DNA of 23,112 nt, from positions 1 to 23,112 of the forward strand of contig JALLAP010001205.1 in assembly GCA_036939355.1 (NCBI GenBank). Direction: 5' to 3'. Numbering within the stretch: position 1 is the first letter of the stretch; every line of letters starts with the position of its first letter. The notes below the pieces were generated by a model, which saw nothing but the letters and a program-made list of their open reading frames with translations, was not told the DNA's origin and ran no database searches. The position numbers and the translations under genes are program-made. Origin of the DNA: Thalassiosira profunda. Its lineage: Eukaryota > Bacillariophyta > Thalassiosirophyceae > Thalassiosirales > Thalassiosiraceae. Below are positions 9,597 through 17,699 of the stretch, piece by piece.

Positions 9597-9687
9597 ATGG
9601 TAATAACACCTGAATGTACAGTCTATTACCAACGTGGTCTCTACGTTAGTCGGCTGCCCTTAGCGCGCATTTGACAGTTATTACCAT
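9597..9687. repeat. Perfect 11-bp inverted repeat flanking about 70 bp
   Basis: ATGGTAATAAC at 9597-9607 is exactly inverted at 9677-9687. The pair could be ends of a tiny MITE of about 91 bp, but no target-site duplication is visible beside it, so this stays a structural note. Confidence 0.45.
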
Positions 9688-9917
9688 CCCGCGCTTCGCA
9701 CGGACTTTCACCCACGACGCTTCCCCTTCTCAGGTCGCGAGCGTCTGAAAGCGGAAGAGTGACATCTCACCCTTCCCATCAAGTTCGTATCTACACATTC
9801 CCTCCTGCCTTTGTGATTCCACAATGGACGAAGTGATCTCCCAAGAACGCGTCGAGACCCTCCTCGCGGACGCACCGGCGGTCCAGCCACGTCCGTGTTT
9901 TCGAAAACCTCCGCGAG

Positions 9918-11336
9918 TTGGCTCGTTTTTTCATCCGAGTGTTGAAGATGCTCCTCTGCCCCCAGAGCGTCGTGATGGGCTGGGCAGGCATCATCATGGC
10001 CCCCGTGCTGTACGCCCTCCACGAGAACGTGCCCTTCACCATCCCGGCCGATCCGGGCGCTGTCCCGCCGTACCCGCCCGGACAGCAGCTCACCCGCACC
10101 CAGCAAGCCACCATCGATCAGACGTTCGCACGCCAGCGTAACTACTACCAGTCCTACCTCAACGTCTACCGGGCGCTCTTCGCATGCCTCTCCAGCCGCA
10201 TCGACGAGGCCTTTCAGTCGAACTGGACCTTCCAGAGGTCCATCCGCGAGATCTGGGACGACCTCATCCGGACCTACGGCACGCCGGGCGAGGCGGCCGT
10301 CTTCGCCAACGATGGACACTTCCGCGAGCCGCACAACCCCTCCGACCCGCCCGAGATCCTCTTCCGCCGCCTCGAGAACTGCCAGGAGGTGGCCACGCTC
10401 GGGTCGACCCCGTACACCGACGCGCAGATGCTGCAGGGCGCGGTCTATCACCTCAAGCAGTGCGGGCTGTACGCCCAGGCCTTCCGCGAGTGGGACGCTC
10501 GGCCGGCCCCCAACCGCACCTTCACCGCACTCCGGCCGTTCATCGGGGCCGAGTACACCCGCCGCGTGAACGCGGGCGAGACCACCGCCCGGCAGGCGGG
10601 CTTCGCCGCCCTCGCCGACGAGGAGTCCGACGACGACACCGTCGCGACGCTCTCCGAGCAAGTGGCCGCCCTCGCCGTGAACGGCGAGCAGAACGCCGTC
10701 ACCGCCAACAACAACGTGCAGCAGCTCAACGCCGCCCTGCAGCAGCTCCAGGCCCAGCAGCAGCAGCTCATGGCCATGGTCCTCGGCAACAACCAGAACC
10801 ACATCGCCGCCCCCGCCATCAACCACCTCCCCCAAGCCCAGCCAGCCAACATCCCGCCCGCCCCCGGCTCCATCTTCAGCCAGCGCGTGACCAATGCTAT
10901 GCATGGCCATTTCGGCGGCGGACGCGGAGGAGGACGCGGCCGCGGGGGTCGTGGCGGCCGCGGCGGGCGTGGCCGTGGACGTGGTGGACGTGGTAACCAT
11001 GGAGACTTCTCGACCCGCGCCAACTTCCAGAACTGGAATCACGGGGCGGACATCGGCGGCGGCATGCCCGGCCGCGGCATGCCCGGCCGCGGCATGCCCG
11101 GCCGCGGCACCCGTGGGAACAACAACGCCCCGGCCCCCAAGCACTGGAACAATCTCAACGTGTGCGCCACCCACGGATTCGACATCTCCGACAACCACCA
11201 CAGCCACACCTGCGAGAATCCCGGCCCCAACCACATCTGGGACCTCACCCTCGACAACGCGGACGCGTACGAGCGGGCGGGCTACTGGTTCTGCACGAAG
11301 GGCAGGGACAGGGTGTGGATGGGGCCCAACATGTGA
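9918..11336 (+). CDS. gag: Copia-type Gag-like protein with RGG tract and variant zinc knuckle
   Basis: The long frame gives about 470 residues; its first ATG is at 9948, and coding-looking sequence runs back to about 9897. The helical core (NYYQSYLNVYRALFACL, IREIWDDLIRTYGTPGE, FRRLENCQEVATLGSTPYTD, QAFREWDARP) follows the UBN2/copia Gag pattern of diatom elements. A Gln-rich predicted coiled coil follows (about 245-290), then an RGG/GRG nucleic-acid-binding tract (about 335-360), a triple GMPGR repeat, and a Cys/His cluster CATHGFDIS, HHSHTC, NPGPNH that matches the modified knuckle of diatom copia Gags. A more natural start, ATG at 9824 (MDEVISQERVETLLADAP), lies in another frame and would need a one-base shift near 9893-9900 to join, so the N terminus is probably broken. 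The gene ends at TGA followed by CGG, with pol continuing in the same frame. Confidence 0.7.
   Translation: MARFFIRVLKMLLCPQSVVMGWAGIIMAPVLYALHENVPFTIPADPGAVPPYPPGQQLTRTQQATIDQTFARQRNYYQSYLNVYRALFACLSSRIDEAFQSNWTFQRSIREIWDDLIRTYGTPGEAAVFANDGHFREPHNPSDPPEILFRRLENCQEVATLGSTPYTDAQMLQGAVYHLKQCGLYAQAFREWDARPAPNRTFTALRPFIGAEYTRRVNAGETTARQAGFAALADEESDDDTVATLSEQVAALAVNGEQNAVTANNNVQQLNAALQQLQAQQQQLMAMVLGNNQNHIAAPAINHLPQAQPANIPPAPGSIFSQRVTNAMHGHFGGGRGGGRGRGGRGGRGGRGRGRGGRGNHGDFSTRANFQNWNHGADIGGGMPGRGMPGRGMPGRGTRGNNNAPAPKHWNNLNVCATHGFDISDNHHSHTCENPGPNHIWDLTLDNADAYERAGYWFCTKGRDRVWMGPNM
11061..11105 (+). repeat. Three perfect 15-bp tandem copies inside gag
   Basis: The unit GGCATGCCCGGCCGC occurs three times without mismatch at 11061-11075, 11076-11090 and 11091-11105, encoding GMPGR each time. 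This is an in-frame minisatellite between the RGG tract and the zinc knuckle. Confidence 0.9.
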
Positions 11337-12416
11337 CGGGGAGGGGCGGCATTGGTAGCAACTAAGTGTAATGTGACAATTCACACCGAGCCGACCCCCA
11401 CCGAAGAAATAGTCCCCAGCTACCATCTCCCACTGTTGCAGTACTTCAAGGTGCCGTCCATCAAGCCAATCCATACAGCAATGTCCTGCAGCGACAATGA
11501 CGATGCCACCGTGATCACAAGCAACCTCTCTTCAGAGGGTGCGGCGAGGATACCGCAGCCAGCGCCTCGGCCTTGAGGATCTAGAGTTGCGCAAAAGTGG
11601 AAGCGAAAGGTGAAAAACAGAGATGACAGAAAAACGCAGCGTGATCGCGTAGATGCCGAATTCGCAGCTACATGTGACGAAATTTCAGCAATACGAATTC
11701 CTCGAGATTTCGGCATTGCCGACACTGGTGCAACCGGCGTGTTTGTGATGCAAGGTGCACCCGTAACCAATGTGAAGCGGACCGGTTTGGTACTGAACAT
11801 GCCACAGGGTGAAAAGGTGAAATCCACGCATACGTGTGATGTATACATGCCCGGCCTGCCGAAGGAAGCCATCCGAGGAGATATTGTGCCCAAGTTATGC
11901 CATGCCAGCTTGGTCGGCATCCGAGTCCTCTGCCGAGCAGGATGCAGAGTCATCTTTGATGATGAAGAGTGCCGCGTCTACCTCAAAGGAAAAGTCATTT
12001 CTACTGGTTTCAAGGACAAATCTACCGACTTATGGATTCTACCACTGACTCGGGAGGCCGCCACCGCTAGCCCAAAGCGAGTGGCCGACAAGTACAACCT
12101 GCAGATGCTCGCCGACTCCGACTCTCGCTTCCAGCACCATGCCAACAACGTCTACTCCATCACGAGCAAACAGAACGCCGTCAAGTTCATGCACCAGAGC
12201 CTGTTCAGCCCGACCCGACGAACCCTTCTCGACGCCATTCGCCACGGCCGCCTCAAAGGTGCCCCGCATCTGACCGAGCGCGCCGTCAAGACGTATCTTC
12301 CCGCGTCGCCTGCCACCGCCAAAGGCCACATGAAGCGCCCAAGGAAAGGTCTGCGCGCGCATTTGACACGCGCCGCCGTCGTATTCGGTCCATTCCTCTG
12401 CCATCCTTCGAAGTAG
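11337..12416 (+). pseudogene. pol: Pol fragment: aspartic protease and pre-integrase region, no integrase or RT
   Basis: The frame continues from gag in register after the TGA at 11334, and is interrupted once more by TGA at 11574-11576. The second open part (from about 11577) has the protease active-site motif IADTGATG with the catalytic Asp at 11721. Further protease-like strands follow (GIRVLCRAGCRVIFDDEECR). The pre-integrase zone comes next, with KFMHQSLFSP, LLDAIRHGRLKGAPHLTERA, VKTYLPASPATAKGHMKRPR and KGLR, the hallmark run that precedes integrase in diatom copia elements. Instead of integrase the frame ends with HPSK and a stop at 12416. It lies in the same orientation as gag. The two stops and the missing enzymes mean it cannot transpose by itself. 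Confidence 0.7.
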
Positions 12417-12904
12417 ACCAAAATCAGCCCACGACAATTTCAGCTCTGCTTCCAGGCCGCCTCGCCGTGCCAATCTGGCCCGCCCGTGCGTGGATCAGTG
12501 AGGTGGTCGAGGAGCTCCACCTTCCACCTTCTCCTCCCAGTAAGGGAACGATTTCAGGGTCTTAAATAATTTGGGTAGTTTATTACTAACCTACCTACAT
12601 TCACGAAATCGTAATACATACCCCATGTTATTCCTTTGCTGCCTCTTGCTCTTGCATCTTGCACTTCTATGTCTTCCCACCTCTTCCCACGACCTCCCTC
12701 CCAGAAAATCTCGAGGCGCCGCCATCGCCAAGAGAGCAACCCTGTCGGCGGCGGAGAGTCTCCTTGATAGCATAGTATCCTCGCGTCGTCGGCGGCGGGG
12801 CCAATCGACTGCCAAGAGGCGCCATTTACCGCGAAGAAAGTATTGCAAAGAAAACACACATCACACACACACACACTCACATCTCTGTCAGTCGGTGATA
12901 CATC
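12417..12904. promoter_or_regulatory. Flank between retroelement remnant and membrane-protein gene
   Basis: This 488-bp stretch has no supported gene; overlapping ORFs at 12554-12880 on both strands show no family signal. A CA-rich simple repeat lies at about 12853-12880, immediately upstream of the ATG at 12905, so the 3' half is probably the 5' UTR and promoter of the membrane-protein gene. The 5' half may contain retroelement leftovers. Confidence 0.4.
12853..12880. repeat. CA-rich simple repeat
   Basis: A run of (CA)n with two interruptions is visible directly, about 25 bp before the start codon of the membrane-protein gene. It is probably in its 5' UTR. Confidence 0.75.
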
Positions 12905-15783
12905 ATGGCGCCCCTCGACCCCCTCCTCTCCGACGCGGACGCCATGCCGTCCGAGCAGGCCATCGCCAACACGGCCATCATCGCGGTCTTTGCTTACTTG
13001 GTTCCGCTGCTGACGATGGAGATCAACTTTTTTCGACTGGCGGTGTACCGAAGCCGGAGGGCGGGGCTGCGGCGGGAGGATAAGCTGAAGAGTCTTGATG
13101 TCGACGATGGCGATGGCTCGGCGGACGAGGATTGCAATGGAGGGCCCGTCTCCGTCGACAGCTTCATCGAGCCCGAGGGCGAGCGAGAGAATGTCTCATC
13201 GCACGAAGATCTCATCGTCGAAACGAAGCCGGGGCCGCCCGCCCGGCGCCTCCAACGATCCTCCACCACGGGCGGGGACGACGGCTCCGCCGCCTCCTCC
13301 GCGGTCGGCCACCTCGTCAACGAGGTGGCCCAGGCGTTGCACGACACGGCCAACTTGCGCTCCCCCGCCGCGACCAAATCCCAACGCCGCTGCGACGACG
13401 ATCCGGCGTTGCGGGAGGCCTACCGCTCCATTCGGTGGGCGTCGATGCAGGCCATCTTTTCGTCGCTGGTGGTGTATTCCTTGACGGCGGTGGGAGTTGC
13501 GTTGAACACGCGGGGGCTGGACGAGAAGGTCATTGCCATCATCGTGGGGGCGAGCCAGTTCATGGCGGCGTTGATGGTGTTCATCGTCTCCGCAAAGATT
13601 CCGCAGTGGGTGAGTTGGATGTTCGTGCGTGATTTGGGAAGAGGCTTCTTGGCTTTGTGCTCACATGATATGCATCTCAACATTCCAGATCGGGGTCTAC
13701 CACGAGGGCGCGATTCGCCTCGTCCGGTGCTCCTCGAGCTACTCGGAAAAGTTCCAGCGGCTCGACCTCGGCGACGACGCCACCCTGCGAAAGTTGGAGT
13801 CGAACGTGCGGAAGGGGGTGTGGTTCCACTTCTCGAAGTTCTTCATTATACTTATGCCGTTCTATTGTGGAGTGCAGGAGGCGACCATCCCGCTATCGAT
13901 TTTGACGGGGACGGTGTTTGGATTTGTACTGATGTGGGCCGTGTTTGGTGAGTTCTGCAGACTTTGGTTGATGCATGATTGACTTATGCTCAAATGCTCA
14001 TCCGTCGCCCCTCTCCGTTTTCAGTGATACACGAAAAGTGCATCCGCCACAGGAACATCGTCTCCTTTACCACCATACTCCTCCTGTCCATCATTTCATC
14101 TCTCGCCTTTGTCCGCGGCATGGCGTGGATACAGACGGTCTGGAATCTGGAGATGCTGAAAGACGAGGACGTCCTGCTGACCATCTCGTTCTTCTCGTGG
14201 CTGGGATTGCTGGCCGTGGTGCACAGCTTGTTCATCTGGCACACGCTGCGGACGGAGGAACGAAATGCCAAGAAGGAAACCACAGATCGCCTGGAAGAAG
14301 GGGGGAGCAGCGGCGCGGACGAACTGGAGATCAGCCAGCACAGTCGAAAGGCGGCGAAACAGATGAGGCGCAACTCCCACAGCTACTCCTCGTTTGTGTT
14401 TGATCCAAGAGTTCACTTCGCGGACGGCGAATGCCAATTCACGGACCACCCCGATTTGCAGGAGGATTTGACGAATNCCAAGAGTTCACTTCGCGGACGG
14501 CGAATGCCAATTCACGGACCACCCCGATTTGCAGGAGGATTTGACGAATGAGTCCACAGAAGCTCCGGCATCAGACCACCCGCCGTTGACAATTGACTGC
14601 GATGGAGAAGGAGACGATGAAGGCGATGTTAACATCGAAACGCCGGTGGTTGCAGATCCCGGTGGAGTGGTCGGATTGGACGACGAAGCAGAGGATGCAT
14701 GTCGCATCGATGACGACGAATCAGAAGACGCAAACGAAAAGCAAACCCCTCCCCGAACGAGATGCTGTCCGGCATGCTGCGAAGTCTTCGTCTGCTTCAC
14801 TCCAGAATATGCACAAAGCTCCTGCATGTGGAAGACCTTCGTATGGATCAAGATTATCGTGATGGTTCTGACCTATTTCCTCTGCCTTTACTTCGTCGCG
14901 GTCTGCATCGGGGCCACGTATCAAATAAACGCCACGAAGGCGGCATTGCCTGCCGTGTACAAGGCGCTCTACGACGGTATGAACGAGGGAGAGGTGTGCG
15001 CATTCGACAACCGTGGCCCGGAATCGAACATCACGACCTTCGAGAACAAAGAGGCGGCGCACGCGGAGGGGTTCCTCGTGGTCCACTGCGGGGCCTGCGG
15101 CGCGTGTTCCATTTGGGAGAACCTCAGAATTCAGTGGACGACGCGGAACACGATGGCTTCGTTGGCGAATCAGTGCGCCAAAGAGGCGCTTTTCGGCGGG
15201 GGCGACGACGCCATCACCGAGTGCATGATGGACAGTGGCTTCGAGTATGACTGCGCGCTGTGCTGGCAGGAAGACATCTTATGCACCAAGGACCATTGCG
15301 CCTTCATCTTCTTGCAATCTCAAATGACCAACAACGTGGGCAACTTTGCGGTGGGACCGAACGAAGTCACGAGCGACGACGCGGAACACGATGGCTTCGT
15401 TGGCGAATCAGTGCGCCAAAGAGGCGCTTTTTGGCGGGGGCGACGACGCCATCACCGAGTGCATGATGGGCAATGGCTTCGAGTATGACTGCGCGCTGTG
15501 CTGGCAGGAGGACATCTTATGCACCAAGGACCATTGCGCCTTCATCTTCTTGCAGTCCCAAATGACCAACAACGTGGGCAACTTTGCGGTGGGACCGAAC
15601 GAAGTCACGAGCGCCACATGCGAGGAGGCCCACTGCGAGGTGGGGCAGTTCGTACCCTGTTCCGGCGCTACCCGACGAAGGATGAACATCGTGAGCTCGA
15701 TCGGAAGGCCGAAAAATCAACAGTGCACAATCGTCGACGTGGAAGACTGGGACGACCTCTTTTTTGGATCGGGCGTCGCATAA
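12905..15783 (+). CDS. Multi-pass membrane protein with extracellular Cys-rich domain (locus contains two probable assembly duplications)
   Basis: Coding segments are 12905-13609, 13689-13947 and 14025 onward, with introns of 79 nt (GTGAGTT to TTCCAG, phase 0) and 77 nt (GTGAGTTC to TTTCAG, phase 1). Counting the 73-bp duplication at the N and the 238-bp duplication once each gives one uninterrupted frame of 803 residues ending at 15783; read literally, the frame breaks twice. Hydrophobic segments suggest about eight membrane passes: one near residues 18-42, then a long acidic and Ser-rich loop, six more between about 180 and 420 (for example FSSLVVYSLTAVGVAL, IIVGASQFMAALMVFIVSA, ILTGTVFGFVLMWAVF, ISFFSWLGLLAVVHSLFIWH), and one near WIKIIVMVLTYFLCLYFVAV. 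The last roughly 200 residues form a Cys-rich domain with CGACGACSIW, ECMM, CALCWQEDILC and CEEAHC, presumably outside or lumenal. I do not recognise the family; transport or sensing is possible but unproven. Confidence 0.65.
14405..14549. repeat. 73-bp perfect tandem duplication around a single N (assembly join)
   Basis: The sequence 14405-14476 recurs exactly at 14478-14549, with the single undetermined base N at 14477 between the copies. The 73-bp shift breaks the reading frame. Counting the segment once restores the frame from LQEDLTN into ESTEAPASD. The N strongly suggests two contig ends were placed side by side without merging their overlap. Confidence 0.9.
15137..15612. repeat. 238-bp tandem duplication with a few, mostly silent, differences
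   Basis: Copy one (15137-15374) and copy two (15375-15612) are nearly identical, with about seven or eight substitutions noticed by eye. Most fall at third positions; one cluster changes MDSG to MGNG. Because 238 is not a multiple of three, the frame is lost in copy two unless one copy is skipped. The silent pattern is what two alleles of a working gene would show, so a haplotype join in the assembly is likely; a real frameshifting duplication is the alternative. Confidence 0.8.
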
Positions 15784-15997
15784 GCAAGGGCGTTGATGAC
15801 TGCAGCTAACGCTCAAACTAAAGTTAGAGCTATCTATCTGCATGGAATGGAATAACGAATAGTCGTCTTCGAGCAATGGTCTTAGCTAGCAACGTAGCAA
15901 ACACCCAATACAAAGAAGCCTCAAAAGCCTCCGCTCGTTCTGGTCTCTCCACACCAGAGAGAGAAGTGGAGTCCTTGAACAGCACGGCATAACGCCT
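15784..15997. other. Convergent intergenic spacer
   Basis: This 214-bp space separates the stop codons of the membrane-protein gene (+) and the secreted-protein gene (-). No ORF or RNA is supported; it presumably carries both 3' UTRs. Confidence 0.5.
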
Positions 15998-17155
15998 CTA
16001 GATCTCGAGGGAGCCCTTGACAGCACGGACCTGCTGGACGGTCATGATACGGGTCCCGAGAATGACACGGGAAGCAGCAAGGTCGTTGATGGTGGAGCAG
16101 TCTCCGAAAGCCGTAGAGTCGCAGAGTTGGTTGGCCACCGCGGAAAGGGTGAACACGGCCTTGATGTTGTAGGTATCGGAATCCATGTCCGCGCACACCC
16201 ACTGGAAGGTGTGGGCCTCGGTGGTGTCCATGGCAAGGCCGATGGAAGACTCGAGCTCGACGTCGGCGATCTTGGTCTGGCAGCTCTCGGGGGCGTCGAG
16301 GTCATCAATGCAATCGACATAAGTCACGTTGCCACCTAGTATTGAAATAAAAACGAAGCTGAAGTGAGCAGCAGATTTGCGAAGGCTAGAAGAAGAGACT
16401 GTCTAATGACGTACCGATACGGTTGCGCAGCTCGACGTAGCGGCTCGCCATGGTGACCTTCCCGGGCTGGCATTCGCGAATATCCCCATCTTTATTCTCG
16501 GCAAAGAGACTCACATCGACCCCGGCCATGGCGGAGGTGGCGCCAATATTGCCGTAGAACTCTTGTTCCACGGTTTCCTGCTGCTTCCCCTTGCCAGAGG
16601 TCTTGACTGAGGTCTGTGTTGCAAAGTGAGCTGTGAGTACAGGCGCAGATATCAAAGCGACTTCGGGTTCGTATTGCTGAGAACGCACCGCCGTGTTGAG
16701 AGTGAAGATGTTGATCTGGGAGGACAGCGTGATATAAATCTCCTTGTCTTGGGGGATCTTGATAAGCCCGAGGTCCGCAGCTTGGTTGAGAACAAAGTCG
16801 GGATCGCCCGGCGAGGGTTCAGCCGGGTCGCAGACAGCATCGATGTTGACGCCGGTCGTGCTGGAGTCCCAGATGGAGCCGTCGACCCCATCCAAGCCGA
16901 TGCAGTCTTTGGCGACGATTGACTCATCCGACCAGGTGGCGGCGAACTTGGCGGAGGGCTGCTGGAGCTCGCGCTCGCGAAGGCCTGCGGCGCGAGCGAG
17001 AGGAGAGGGGGGAAGGCGGGCGGCGAGCGAGTTGAGCACAAGATGTGCACACCGAACACAACTACATATCGCGATCAAGCGCGCAACTTACCAGCGGATC
17101 CGGCGGCGGCGAGGGAGGCCGCGGCGGCGAGGTTGAAAAGATCGTGCCGTTGGGT
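15998..17155 (-). CDS. Secreted protein of unknown function, at least three exons, 5' end uncertain
   Basis: Three exons can be chained on the minus strand: an upstream exon ending at 17092, then 16984-16415, then 16335-15998. Introns are 107 nt (17091-16985, GTAAGT to CCGCAG) and 79 nt (16414-16336, GTACGT to ACTAG). Both joins keep frame, reading GSAGLREREL and RNRIGGNVTYVDC. The upstream exon encodes a hydrophobic Ala-rich stretch (LFNLAAAASLAAAGSA) that looks like a signal peptide core, but no in-frame ATG is visible before it, so the true start lies farther upstream, possibly in another exon. The mature part of about 300 residues is mixed alpha/beta-looking with scattered Cys pairs (AKDCIGLDG, DAVCDP, RECQPG, CIDDLDAPESC, QWVCADMD, FGDCSTIND). 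I recognise no family. The 17155 limit is approximate. Confidence 0.55.
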
Positions 17156-17699
17156 TCTCAGCAATAATGAGGTGTTGCTGCAATTGCACCGCTCTGTACT
17201 ATTCCAAGGTGCATTGGGGCAGCTTTCAAACCAAGAGGCCTGCCCCTTTTGCCGGAAGTTATCTCCAAAGATCCTCAGCGATTCCCAAGCGGCGTTGAAC
17301 GTCGTCTCATAGTAATTCCAGTGTACAAAATGTGCCCATAACCTAAAGTTCGGAGTTGCAATTTTGTAGGAGGTGCCATCGCCAAATAAGATTGCCCTTC
17401 AATTGAAATCAACTGCCCATCAACTGCCTCCTATTCAAATTGTATGATTACGAGAAAACAGAAGCCTTCGAACGAACGCATTGGCAGGTGCTCATAACCT
17501 GTGAGACAGAGAGAATGGCGGTCGGAGTGGCGGTGCGTTGAGATTTGTATCCTTTTGTCGCATGATGTGGCGTCTCACTTACGTGTGTGTCTGACAAATC
17601 AGGACAGGCCAAAGAGGCCTTTTGATCGAGGTGTCCAGCCCGCCCCCACCACGCACAATTTTGCATTGCAAGTCCTGCACTCAATCAACATCGATCGCG
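17156..17699. promoter_or_regulatory. Divergent region upstream of two secreted-protein genes
   Basis: Between the secreted protein (-) and the anchored secreted protein (+). The minus strand stays open, with no ATG, in frame with the signal-peptide exon from 17398 down to 17092, encoding an aromatic-rich sequence (for example FRLWAHFVHWNYYETTFNAA and WFESCPNAPWNSTERCNCSN). This may be an unrecognised 5' exon or chance. The remainder is probably shared promoter and UTR. Confidence 0.35.

Larger units (their letters stand above)
9448..9823. other. Non-coding region with two inverted repeats at the retroelement 5' side
   Basis: No gene is supported here. It holds a strong hairpin (9537-9590) and a perfect 11-bp inverted pair (9597-9607 with 9677-9687). 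The sequence lies where a 5' LTR and leader of the copia remnant would be expected, but I found no matching direct repeat downstream of 12416 and no convincing primer-binding site. Confidence 0.5.
9824..12416 (+). mobile_element. Truncated Ty1/copia (diatom CoDi-like) retroelement: gag, protease, pre-integrase only
   Basis: The order is gag (frameshifted near its 5' end), a stop codon, then a pol-frame remnant with an aspartic protease motif and the start of the pre-integrase region. No integrase core, reverse transcriptase or RNase H follows: coding similarity fades at about 12350 and ends at 12416. No LTR pair was found by eye. The gag half is markedly more GC-rich and codon-biased than the pol half. 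This could be a 3'-truncated copy, a recombinant of two elements, or a non-autonomous derivative. It sits between the BspA-like pseudogene and the membrane-protein gene. Confidence 0.75.

Noticed and set aside
9708..11474. 588-codon open frame on the minus strand opposite gag
   Set aside because: It is a composition effect of the GC-rich gag codons; the translation is Val/Gly/Ala-rich low complexity, while the plus strand shows a clear Gag core.
9448..12560. LTR pair for the copia remnant
   Set aside because: Comparing 9448-9823 with 12417-12560 by eye gave no direct repeat and no TG-CA bounded ends; a computed self-alignment would be needed to exclude diverged LTRs.
12554..13083. ORFs upstream of and overlapping the membrane-protein start
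   Set aside because: Low-complexity, overlapping on both strands, and out of frame with the hydrophobic first exon at 12905.
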